In this document: positions 27,401 to 36,383 of the stretch, in pieces
How the letters are laid out: each line of letters opens with the position of its first letter
Numbering within the stretch: the stretch's first letter is position 1
DNA from: Aphelocoma coerulescens
Taxonomy: Eukaryota; Chordata; Aves; Passeriformes; Corvidae
NCBI RefSeq assembly: GCF_041296385.1
Contig: NC_091017.1
Coordinates: 53,752,214 to 53,816,213 of the forward strand
Direction of reading: 5' to 3'
DNA: 64,000 nucleotides
Notes under the pieces: model-generated
Databases searched by the model: none
The model's input: the letters and a program-made list of their open reading frames with translations, nothing else
Told to the model about the DNA's origin: nothing
Program-made: the position numbers and the translations under genes

Positions 27401-30400
27401 TTAGATGTCATGTAAATGCTTTTTATTCTTTTTTTCAAATTTTCAGGTGATTATATTATTATGACAATATTCTTTGATCTCAGCAGACGCATGGGATATT
27501 TTACTATTCAGACATACATTCCTTGTATACTCACAGTTGTTCTTTCATGGGTATCATTTTGGATCAATAAGGATGCAGTTCCTGCAAGGACTTCTCTGGG
27601 TAAGAATGTCTTTTTTCATCCTTGAAGGATCTGGTACTCCCAAAGAATACAAATGTGCAGCAGGGAGTAAATAAAGCACGGCTTACTCCCCTTCAGATTG
27701 TGACCATTGGTCATTCTTTCTCTTGAACTGCAAGATTGGGAGTAGGAGAATACTGCTGTAGTTGCACAGCAGAGCTTAAGGAGGCAATGCTGAGCATGGA
27801 AATCCTCATCCAAGCCTTGTGCGTCTGCTGTTGTTCGCATAAACACATTTTTTCTCCTTTATGCTTTTTTTATCATCTCTGGGGACTGCCATGTGGCAAT
27901 CATTAGTCTGACACTTAGCATCATGGAACAAATGAAGTTATTACTACATGAGCAAAAACTGTGAAAATCAGGTTTAAGTTTTTTTTGTTGTGGTTTTTGT
28001 ATTGTTGGTATTGGTTTTTGTTTGTTTGTTTGGGGGGGTGTTGTTTGTTTTTAATAGAAAAATTCAATTATTCTTTTAGATCCAGGATAGGACAGAAAAT
28101 TTGCAACCAAAGCTGCACTTCAAGCAGTTGAGCCTATAAGTCACAAAAACTCCTGTTTTTACTACAGGCAGTACTGAAGTGTGTTGCAAGTTCCACTACA
28201 AATATAACTCCGTGTTAGTGTCATCTTGGCTGACCTGTTTAGCATGGTGTCAGTCTCCTAAGTTTGACTGTTCAGGATTCACGTGCTGCCCTGGAGAAAA
28301 GTTGTAGTCCCCACATTAAAGCCTGATACACACGTACGTGGAGTGCACAGGACACAGCTTTGAGCTTAGCAGTGACAGGTGCTTATAGTAGAACTAGTGA
28401 CAGTAGTCTGACCTATTCTGGAGGAAAGGTCAAGACCTGAAGAGTTGTATCTTAGGAAGTGAGAGATGTGAGTTAATTTTCCTCATCAGTTACAGTGTTG
28501 TGAGCACACCATTCCCACCCTACAAGGCCATTTACTATCAGAAACATGGGTCCACACTTTAACTTAACTCCCTGCCTTTCCCACTGAAACTGGACCACTT
28601 GCAAGCCTGCCAGATTAATGAGTCAAGAGAGAAAGTAAGCAAAAATGAGCCGTGGCTCAGTAGCCTGATGAAAAAGCAAGGGAAGAGAATCCAAGTCTTG
28701 GATCTTAACTTTATGTTATTTAAAAGTACTGCAAAGTTTAGTGAAGAGAGGCTAAAGTCTTGAATAAATAAGTGAGAATTACTTTTGATAGTTTTAGACC
28801 ATGATGCATAAATCTCATCAGATTTCTTTGACTGACTAATCATTGGACGACATCCTTGGGGGTTCTGACTAGTTATAATACAATAGTTATAACAGGAAAA
28901 ACTGTTCTACTAGTATCCTGCTGGTTCTGTATCCAGTTTTTTCTTTTTACAAAGTACTTTTTGTATGCAATGAACCTAGAAATTCACCTTTGATGTCATG
29001 GTTAAGCTGAAGTTTTCAAGCTCCCACTTCAGCAGTAGTAGCCTTCATCTACTTGAGGTGAAATACAAACATCTGTAATATCTTATTTACAGCTCCCTGC
29101 AGGTAACTGAACTCCTTTCTTATGAACATGCAAAAGTCATCATTTGACAGATTGTAGGATGACTTTTCTCACATGCAAATGTTCTGGAGAAGGAGAAAGA
29201 GAGTACCTGTCAAATAGACACTATTTTATGGAAAAAGAAGTTTAACCAAGAAAGCCAAAACTAAGCAAGGTCTATCATGGCATGTTTTGCTGTTGGAGGT
29301 TTGCTCCCTGTGACAGCACCCATATGCCCTTCACACAGTAGACAGGGCTGGAAAAATTCGTGTCTCTTTTTATCCTCTCTGAATGGAAGTTGGTACAGGG
29401 AATGGTGGGTGGCACTTCCCACCCAGAGGCTGTGCTGGGGTCTGGTACACTGAAAAGCTTTTTCTCTCATATATGTTGGGAGATCCTGGCAGACTGTGGT
29501 TTCCCAGAGCAAAAGATTTGAGGTGATTAAAGGTATTTAAATATTTAGCTATACAGAGAAATACCTAATTGATTTTCAAAAGTATCTAGTGGGAGTGAAG
29601 AACTTTTGAAGAACTCTGTTATTATCTGTTTGCCCTTTTAGGCATGTAATTTCATTGGGAAATCTCTTGGAAAATCACTACTGCCTTCCTGCTGCAGGAA
29701 CAGTCCATAGCAACCACTGATTCCACATTTTAATTTATAAGCCATAGACACCTTTAGACTGGTGTAACCCCCTTTTTTTTTTTTCTTTTTTTAATAGTCC
29801 CGTGCATATAAATAAAAAATTATGTATGTGTTCAAGTATTGATCTCCAAAGGAAAGGTCACACCTTAATTTTGGACTGCTATGTAAAAGGTTTTGCATCT
29901 CCCTGAAGCATCCAATATAAAAAGAAACTGTTAATACCTTATAAATGCTAAACCAATGAAGAGCAGTATAGTTGAGATTTTGAACACATAGCTATTAAGG
30001 CCAGTTTATTCTTTTAATTAACTTGTATGTAAGTGAATCAAGGGAAACATTTTCTGTTATTTAAGACAGTGTTGAAAGCATATCTGGTAAGTTAGAGAAT
30101 GAGACCAGAAAGCCATGAATGTCACGTAATTTGATCTTCTATGTGTCAGAAGCAGACAACTGGAGACATTATTCATTTTTCCCATGTTTATCAAAAGCTT
30201 GAAATCATTGATTAATAACACACCTTTTATTTCTGAATGCATCCTTTTAAGTATTTTGTTCTTTCAAGAGCTAAAGGATTTCCTTGTGTTTATAAAATTA
30301 GTGTGCTTATTTGTACCTGTTTGTCTACTGTATTTATGTGTACATTTAATGTCAGATTTATAATATTAATCAAACTTAGGTTATTCAGTGTGTTGAAAAT

Positions 30401-33400
30401 AGGAGGGATTTAAAGGGAAGGTGAAATGTGCTGCTTTCTCTATGATCCCATGGATGCTGCTGCATCCATAGGTATGAGGCTTCTTGCAATAGCACCAATG
30501 TGTGTGGATGTAGTCAGTGGGGAACCCTGCTGTGGCTCAGTTCTTATGCAACTCATCAATAAATTAAGAGCTAATATGATGACTTTTTTTGGTGACAATG
30601 TGATTGGATTACCTATACATTTCCCTCTTTCTGTCTTTTTTTCTTTCTTTCTCAAACAGGGATCACCACGGTGCTGACCATGACAACACTGAGTACAATT
30701 GCTAGGAAGTCACTCCCAAAGGTTTCCTATGTGACAGCAATGGACCTTTTTGTTTCAGTTTGCTTTATTTTTGTGTTTGCTGCCTTGATGGAATATGGCA
30801 CCTTGCATTACTTTACCAGCAACAGAAAAGGGGACAAAGGAAAAGAAAAGAAGGCAAAATCTAAGCCATCAGTAAGTTTAGTCAAACAAGAAAAAAAAGA
30901 AATACAGAGAGATTTTTATTGTAGCATTCATTTCGAGAGACTGCTTCTTAACTAGAAAAGCTAATGTTCAAAGATAATTAACACTAATATTTATTTTGTC
31001 ATTTTTTTACAGTTGGAGGCTTGTACTAATTTTGTGTAAATATGACTAATGAGTAAAGGGTTTAGATGATTTCAGTTATGTGAATGGGAACACATGAATC
31101 TAAGGTGGAGAGTGGTTTGATATAATATTCCATGCCCTTAGTGCTTCTAGAACTGCCCATGAATTGTGTGCCCACGGAGGTGGTTCTGTCTGGGCACAGT
31201 GCTTCTGAAAACAGCACCTGGCAGAGAACCGCAGCCAAGAAGGTAGCAGTAAAGATAATGTAGGTATGAGGATTCCTTTGGATATGCATAACCTAGTTTG
31301 AGTCTTACAAAGCTTTGCAAAGGAAAAAATGCTTATTATTGGCCAGTATTCTGAATCCCCTCCACTACAGAAATTCTACCTAAATTGACTTCCATGTTGC
31401 TTTCTGGTTAAATGAGCCTTCTGCTTTTACAAGTTGATGCTTTTATGTTAAATTTTCAGATATCTCAGGATCCGGTATTATTCAATTTTAAGAAGCTTTC
31501 TGTTTGTGTAGTAAGAATACTCTAATTTCCAAAGAATTTATTGTTGGAAGTCAGTACAAATATTTAAAGGTCGTCTTTAAAGTAAGAAAACACTGGAGAG
31601 AATAAGAGGAAGGACAATGTTATAAAGCCCCTTTCCAAATCATTTCATCAAAGGATGCAGGAGCGTACCTGAACCCTAATACCAGTTGCCTTTTCTGGAT
31701 GAAGGCTGAATACCAGCTCTGTATGGGGTGAAACAGAAATTGATACGAAATTACAGAAGTAGTTGCAGATATGGAAGTGCAGAAATCCTGTTATGAACCA
31801 TATCCATTCTGCAACTCATGTCAGCAAGAGCTGGGGCACCCATTCTGAGCAGCACTTCTCTGGGAGTGTGTCTTACAGGGGCACTGCAAGTCTGCTGGTG
31901 CTTGATGGCAGGGAAATGAGAGCCTTTATGATTCACTTGGTGAGCTGTTCCAAGTGGACCAGCTGTGTTTTTAGGACAAGGCTAGTGGTGAAGGGTTAAT
32001 ACTTCACTGTGCTGCCTTGGTCAGACATCACTCTGATCCTCAGGGAATCCAGCACAGCCAGAAAAACAGGAAAATGGAAACCTTAAATCTGATTCCTTCT
32101 AGTGGTAGAAACAAATGTGGGCATAAGAGAAGGGTCAGAATGCAGGCTTTGGCTAGGGCCACAGCTGAGTTACGAGGGTAAAAGGTAACAGAGGCTGCAG
32201 AATGTGGGGGTGTCCCAGTGTCAGCATAGCAGATTCAATTTCAGGTTGCTGCTGCAAAGAGGTCTCAATGACACTTAGTGAGCAGGGAGCTGAGTAGGTC
32301 TGCTGTTGGCATGCACAACGCAGAGAGGATGAAGATAGCAGGAAGTACTGCTTTGTTCAAACCAGGGAAATATTAAAGATCAGCTGCTGACAAATCAAAA
32401 GACACTGAAGTAGTTTGCAAGTATGCTCTATTGAATGAAATAATGACAGTTTCCAGAGTCTGTTCACGCATCAGCCATGTGTGCAATAATCTGCCAAGTG
32501 CTTTGAAATTTTCAGTGCATATGAAAATTTAAAATGTAGAATAATGATGAGATAGAAACTATGAAACTTACTAAATATAAATAAATAGCTGGAATTTGCA
32601 TTAAGATTAAAATTAGCAATATAATACTAAAAACACTGTTCAGTTGTGTTTTACTGGGTTCTTAAACAATGCTTTTTATTTCTAAGACGTTGAAGAAAGG
32701 AATCTTTTTGCACAGAATTCTTTAAACGTGTTATGGCTTTAAGACCATACAAGATAAAGAGATTACACTAAAAAAAGGGAGAATTAAATTTAATATACTT
32801 AGATGCAAAGATTCTAATTTGATAAATAGGAGTTATTCTTGTCATGTTTATAGAAAACCGTGACTTTTATTGCTCCAAATAAATAAAGAAGGCATCTAAT
32901 TAGTTAATGGGAAGTCATACCATTACAAATCCTTTTTTCTTTTTTATTTCCTTTTCTTTTTCTCTCCTTTATTTTTGTCAAAGTCTTCTGTTCTTTTTGT
33001 CTTGTAGTTACGGATATGTAACTCAAAACACCAATTTAATTTTAAAAGTCAGTTTAATTCCTTCTGAAAACTTCTCATTTACAAGTGATTTTTTCCTTGG
33101 GAAACTTGCCTTACATAGATCTTCTATTTCTACTGCAAAATGCAATAAATGGTTGCTACTCCAGGAACTGATGCCAAAAAGGCACAATAAATGATCTTGT
33201 AAAAAAAAAATTGTGAGATTTTACAGATGATTACAGTAGTTTTATCTTAGAAAATATGTGCTGGCATCATTCAAGAAAGATAGTATGAATTGGCTTATGT
33301 AAATCCACATTAGAATGGATAATGAGTTTGGGCAGGAAAGATTAAACTTAATTAGTTGAGGCCCTTGTTCTGATCATCATTTCACCTGAAATGAATGTAT

Positions 33401-35987
33401 CACCTGTGCCATGATCTCCATAGACAATGGCTTTCTTTTGTGCTTGTATTAGTGTTACTGCAGAATAATTGGGGTTTGATCCTATCAGAGTGTATTATAA
33501 ATGCTTCTCACAATACGTGGAGTTTTATCTACAATGTCCCTAGGCATGTCCATAAAAAATCAGCATGTACTTCTATATCTACATGTTGTGGGTGTTTTGT
33601 TGATTTGGTTTCGGTTTTTTTCAAGTTTCTGCCAATTTATATAAAGGCATTTTCTTGTGAGGTGTTGATCTTTTTTTCCTCTTGTCCCTCACACTGCCTC
33701 TTACAAACATTTTATGTATTTCCTGTAGGTAGTTAAGCCTATAGGATGACTGTGTCTGCCTCTTGCAAGCCACCTCTTTGAACTTATAATTCAGTAGCCA
33801 CCTCCAGTCTGCTGGTGATGTGAGCAGTGGAAAGCAGTACTGTAAATTTTTCCTCCTCCCATGGTGTTTGCGTGTCGGGGGTTTCTGTTTTACCCCACTA
33901 GCAGAAACAACTCGTGCCTTGAATCTTACATGGGCAAAACCAACAGTGAGAAAATTTTTGTAAAGCCAGAGTAGGTGTGAATCAGGAATAAGCATCTTTC
34001 CCTATTTATCTTCAACAGAACAAAGATTTTTTTTTAAGTTAAAAAAAAATTGAACTTACTTTTCATGTTTTATAAAAATAAGCCCTCCTTGACATGCCTC
34101 ATATTAGGATAGAAGTGTGTAACTCCTGTTCTTAGTATTGTCAGTATTTTATCATAACTGAAAAGAATAATGAGGTCCTTTAGGATGATAATTAGCTCCC
34201 CAGGTCATCACGTATAATAAGTTTTGAAACAGCAGTCTGTGTGAAACTTTCTCTGATAAAGACATTTATTAAATAAAGCTATTTGAAAAATATGGTGGAT
34301 ACTGCAGTGCATTAACACCATCCCTTGGGATAGCGGGTAAAATGCCCCTGCAGCGAAAGAATGTCACCTTAGCAATGTATAGAGATCTGTGTACTGGCCA
34401 AAGTAATTCCCAGGAAGTGGACAACAGGACTCTAAAGCATAACAAGAAGCTAAATGATGGCTTCCCAGTTTTCTTTTTTTTTTCGTGTGTTTTCATTGCC
34501 TATCATGTATCATTGGTTAAGAAAACTTATTCTTTACACTTAAATATCTAGTTAAATTTTCTCACTGCTTCCTTTCCTGCTGTTTTAATTCCTTACATGG
34601 CAGAATATGAAGAATGTAGGAAAGAGAGAACACAATGTTAGAGTAGTGTTAATGTAACCCTTGTCTTTGGTCTGAAGACTTTGGAAGAGATGCCAAAGGT
34701 AGGGTGGGGTGGGGGAAGTTGGAAGAGGATTATGGAGTAATTTAAAATGACCATGAGATTTAGAAAGAGAAGAAAAAGGACAGATGAAGAAAGAGAATGT
34801 CTTTTGAAACATTCAGGAAACAAGGGTGATGCATATAAAGCTGTGGAGAAACAAAGAAATAAAAGGGGGAAAGGTGATTTGTGTTAGTGTAAGTAAAAGG
34901 AAGATGAAAAGGCAAAAGTCACAAGTAAGAGAATAGCAAACACTATGTATAGTAACTGGCAATAAGCCACCTAGATTTTTTCAATGAGAATTTTAACATA
35001 TATTACACTGAGTTTTTATCAGATATAAGAGGGTTGTTATGCCCACGGAAAGTGAAAGTAAGAATTAAGAGCTGAATTAATCAGTGACTTGAGTGGCATT
35101 CTCCTAAGGACACGTCTTGAATTCTAAAGGGGGTCTATATTGCTTAGGGATTTAACATCTGAGGGTTAGATGGCATAGGCTGCCCTTATGAGTCTCAGTC
35201 TGTTAAACTTCACCAGTGATGCTGTGCTAATCCCATTAGCTTTTTTATTTTTGTGAAAATGTAGCTTCCAGAAACTCATCCAGTCTCATTCTAAAGACTC
35301 CAAATGATAGGAGGACCATCATTCCTTTGTTAGTGATGATTATAGCATGCTTGTGGACTTGGTTGTGACCCATTTGTCAAGGAGTGACTGACTTCAAAAT
35401 GTTTGTCTGTGTTGTGTAGATGGGATCAGCTAACCCTGTCTGTGTAACTAATTATCTACTATTCCCAAATCCCAGCACAACCCAGTTTTCACTGTGGCAG
35501 GTGAAAGTCATTCATGATCTTTGCCTGCATGCACTAATTATACACAGCAGTTCATAATTTGCTAAGCTCCAGAAACTGTTTTCTTTAATACTAGAATTTC
35601 TGTATATTGTACTGAAGGTGATTATATTGCCAGGGAAAGCCTATGGAATTACTTAATGTGAAGATAAAAACACACAAAACTATATTTCCCTTTTTTCTTT
35701 TCCTTAAGAAACCACCTGCAATTGCTGTTCGACCTGGATCAACACTAATTCCAATTAATAACATTAATCATCTCCCTGAACGTGATGATGATTATGGATA
35801 TGAGTGCCTAGAAGGAAAAGACTGTGCTAGTTTCTTTTGTTGTTTTGAAGACTGCCGCACAGGATCTTGGCGAGAAGGAAGAATACACATCCGTATAGCA
35901 AAAATTGACTCCTATTCTCGAATCTTCTTTCCAACTGCCTTTGCATTGTTCAATCTTGTTTACTGGATTGGCTATCTTTATCTGTAA
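6361..35987 (+). CDS. GABRG1: GABA-A receptor gamma-1 subunit, 3' seven coding exons (partial gene)
   Basis: This is a chloride-channel subunit of the Cys-loop family. Gamma subunits join alpha and beta subunits in pentamers at inhibitory synapses and form the benzodiazepine site with alpha. The coding parts are 6361-6428, 22956-23176, 25926-26008, 27181-27318, 27447-27599, 30660-30871 and 35709-35987, all with AG/GT borders and compatible phases. Joined, they give 383 residues and a TAA stop; from memory human gamma-1 has about 465 residues, so the signal peptide and N-terminal helix lie upstream of the window. Visible parts are the beta-sandwich strands, the Cys-loop, M1 to M4 and a basic then acidic cytoplasmic loop. 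The paralogue call rests on [32 protein letters not shown] and RPGSTLIP, which match gamma-1 as I remember it and differ from gamma-2 and gamma-3. I see no frameshift or premature stop, so it looks functional. Confidence 0.95.
9255..10604 (+). mobile_element. CR1 LINE fragment with broken reverse transcriptase ORF
   Basis: Translation in shifting frames shows the CR1 ORF2 order. [12 protein letters not shown] leads into the reverse transcriptase block with [19 protein letters not shown], then [14 protein letters not shown]. Next come the remains of SGVPQG and of the FADDTK box (from about 9719), then the LNMSQ-type stretch and the typical 3' tail ending near 10604 with gatgatttgatgattct. Stop codons and frameshifts interrupt it several times, so it is dead. 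The 5' end is truncated, as is usual for CR1. It lies in the same orientation as GABRG1. The left border is approximate. Confidence 0.85.
13226..13246. repeat. Perfect short inverted repeat
   Basis: Two 10-base arms, atatactgta and tacagtatat, flank one central base. It could form a cruciform or be chance in AT-rich DNA; no function is implied. Confidence 0.6.
14035..14064. repeat. (ACT)n microsatellite
   Basis: ACT triplets run without interruption to about 14057, then become imperfect. Such trinucleotide arrays are often polymorphic. Confidence 0.85.
17160..17290. repeat. T/G-rich low-complexity tract
   Basis: Repeated tttg, gtttt and ggtttt units in one strand, with little A or C. It is simple sequence, perhaps a worn tail of an older insertion. 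A similar tract lies at 27978-28055. Confidence 0.6.
20692..20780 (+). mobile_element. ERV LTR fragment (start of an avian class III-like LTR)
   Basis: The order tgctggtttcatctgggg, tagaactaattttc, tagctggcacagtgct and gtttggattt follows the beginning of an LTR that is common in bird genomes, as I remember it. Only about 90 bases are recognisable and no internal retroviral sequence is attached. The family name is left open. Confidence 0.5.
22956..23176 (+). CDS. GABRG1: GABRG1 221-bp exon, ligand-binding domain core
   Basis: The acceptor is tttttag and the donor gtgggt; the exon holds 73 codons plus two bases. It encodes strands of the extracellular domain running from [12 protein letters not shown] through [17 protein letters not shown] to GRVLYTL. 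NSS at exon residues 20-22 is an N-glycosylation sequon. Residue 7 of the exon is Ile (22974-22976) and residue 60 is Leu (23133-23135). These align with Phe77 and Met130 of gamma-2, two benzodiazepine-pocket residues, and Ile/Leu is the gamma-1 combination. Residue 65 is Ser (agt) where related subunits normally have Asn in the RIWNDG motif. Confidence 0.95.
23177..25925 (+). other. GABRG1: GABRG1 intron of 2.7 kb
   Basis: The intron is bounded by gtgggt and a pyrimidine tract ending attag. Overlapping open frames on both strands at 24437-24821 have no recognisable product. Nothing else can be named here. Confidence 0.85.
25926..26008 (+). CDS. GABRG1: GABRG1 83-bp exon carrying the Cys-loop
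   Basis: The exon begins after a long pyrimidine tract ending attag and stops before gtaggt. It starts with the last base of an Arg codon and ends with the first base of a Tyr codon. It contains the signature Cys-loop [15 protein letters not shown], with the two cysteines (25945-25947 and 25987-25989) separated by 13 residues. This disulfide loop couples agonist binding to channel opening and defines the receptor superfamily. The length of 83 bp is the family norm. Confidence 0.95.
26009..27180 (+). other. GABRG1: GABRG1 intron of 1.2 kb containing a CR1 tail
   Basis: The intron is bounded by gtaggt and ttctag. The only feature seen is the antisense CR1 fragment in its middle, which leaves both splice sites untouched. 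Confidence 0.85.
26518..26830 (-). mobile_element. CR1 LINE 3' fragment, antisense to GABRG1
   Basis: Its 3' end lies at the left with catagaatcatt, then aaggttgg and gatcatcaagtccaac. The minus strand still encodes the CR1 C-terminus, with [19 protein letters not shown] and ALCDMA recognisable. It is strongly 5'-truncated. The right border is approximate. Confidence 0.85.
27181..27318 (+). CDS. GABRG1: GABRG1 138-bp exon, end of extracellular domain
   Basis: The acceptor is tttattctag and the donor gtaagg. The exon encodes the stretch from [14 protein letters not shown] through [19 protein letters not shown] to [13 protein letters not shown] is a possible glycosylation sequon. In gamma subunits this part forms the loop F region and the strand that leads to the last outer strand. 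[16 protein letters not shown] agrees with gamma-1 as I remember it; gamma-2 and gamma-3 differ here. Only 128 bases separate it from the next exon, so these two exons sit almost together. Confidence 0.94.
27319..27446 (+). other. GABRG1: Very short GABRG1 intron (128 bp)
   Basis: The intron is bounded by gtaagg and ttttcag, with a T-rich stretch before the acceptor. It is by far the shortest intron visible; the others run from 1.2 to 16.5 kb. Confidence 0.92.
27447..27599 (+). CDS. GABRG1: GABRG1 153-bp exon, pre-M1 and first membrane segment
   Basis: The acceptor is attttcag and the donor gtaaga. The exon starts by completing a Gly codon and encodes [18 protein letters not shown], then M1 with the invariant proline in [14 protein letters not shown], then the M1-M2 linker [12 protein letters not shown]. 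The linker matches the anion-selective type (PAR before M2). The reading frame is clean and the size of 153 bp is normal for the family. Confidence 0.95.
27600..30659 (+). other. GABRG1: GABRG1 intron of 3.1 kb
   Basis: The intron runs from gtaaga to ctcaaacag. It holds a T/G-rich tract at 27978-28055 and a poly-T run near 29.77 kb. I see no exon or identifiable repeat family in it. Confidence 0.85.
30660..30871 (+). CDS. GABRG1: GABRG1 212-bp exon, pore helix M2, M3 and start of cytoplasmic loop
   Basis: The acceptor is ctcaaacag and the donor gtaagt. M2, the pore lining, contains [17 protein letters not shown]. The M2-M3 linker is [11 protein letters not shown] and M3 runs through [17 protein letters not shown]. 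The rest is a lysine-rich start of the M3-M4 loop ([14 protein letters not shown]), which differs from the human gamma-1 loop as expected for this fast-changing part. The exon ends on a complete codon. If the following intron were kept, translation would continue for 27 residues to a TAG at 30953-30955. Confidence 0.95.
30872..35708 (+). other. GABRG1: GABRG1 intron of 4.8 kb
   Basis: The intron is bounded by gtaagt and a pyrimidine tract ending ccttaag. A pyrimidine-rich run at 32930-33007 ends in a decoy acceptor-like cttgtag. A possible very old CR1 remnant lies at about 35.21-35.36 kb. No other feature is supported. Confidence 0.85.
35210..35360 (-). repeat. Possible ancient CR1-like remnant
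   Basis: Pieces such as aaactcatccagtctcattc and aaagactccaaatgatagg resemble the antisense 3' region of old amniote CR1 copies. The likeness is weak and rests on word order only. Confidence 0.3.
35709..35987 (+). CDS. GABRG1: GABRG1 last coding exon, cytoplasmic loop and M4
   Basis: The exon follows the pyrimidine-rich acceptor ttttccttaag and ends in TAA at 35985-35987, giving 92 residues. It encodes [18 protein letters not shown], an acidic [15 protein letters not shown] patch, a cysteine cluster [11 protein letters not shown], then [19 protein letters not shown] and the M4 helix ending [11 protein letters not shown]. In gamma-2 the cysteine cluster is palmitoylated and the adjoining basic stretch binds GABARAP, which guide trafficking. 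The same roles are inferred here from sequence likeness. I saw no cassette like the short alternative gamma-2 exon in the intron before it, though I did not search it base by base. Confidence 0.95.
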   Translation, partial: KPPAIAVRPGSTLIPINNINHLPERDDDYGYECLEGKDCASFFCCFEDCRTGSWREGRIHIRIAKIDSYSRIFFPTAFALFNLVYWIGYLYL

Positions 35988-36383
35988 ATTTCAGAGGTTT
36001 GACAAACTCAGAAAAAAAAATACTAATTGAATAGTCATTAATACTTTTAACTGAGCAAAGGTTAGAGCTGGTCCAAAATGAGTCAAATTGTTTGTATGCT
36101 TTAAAAATTTGAAACAATGAGAGGAAATATGATGAGGTAGTCTCCCTCTTGTGATCAACTGTAGAACTGATACTGGTATTTTGAAGAGAAAATTTAAAAA
36201 TAAAGATACTTAAGATTTATCACAGATACATACACTTTTTTCCAGCTCTAAGAAAATGCAGAGTCAAGACGCTATGTTATTCAACTGGACTGTCCTGCAT
36301 AAGCTTTTGATTTTAATCCTAAATGATAATGTAGAAGGATTTTGTAGCATCTCTTACACCTTTACAAAGAAAGCCTTAATAAA
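35988..36383 (+). other. GABRG1: Start of GABRG1 3' UTR with candidate poly(A) signals
   Basis: Non-coding sequence follows the stop codon directly. AATAAA hexamers occur at 36199-36204 and 36378-36383. Neither has a convincing GT-rich downstream element, and human gamma-1 transcripts have, from memory, a 3' UTR of several kilobases. The true transcript end may therefore lie further downstream; another AATAAA lies at 40502-40507. RNA data would settle it. Confidence 0.5.

Noticed and set aside
32930..33194. Pyrimidine tract plus acceptor-like cttgtag, as a possible extra GABRG1 exon
   Set aside because: The sequence after it does not match any gamma-subunit segment and lacks a good donor in frame; the flanking exons already join correctly without it.
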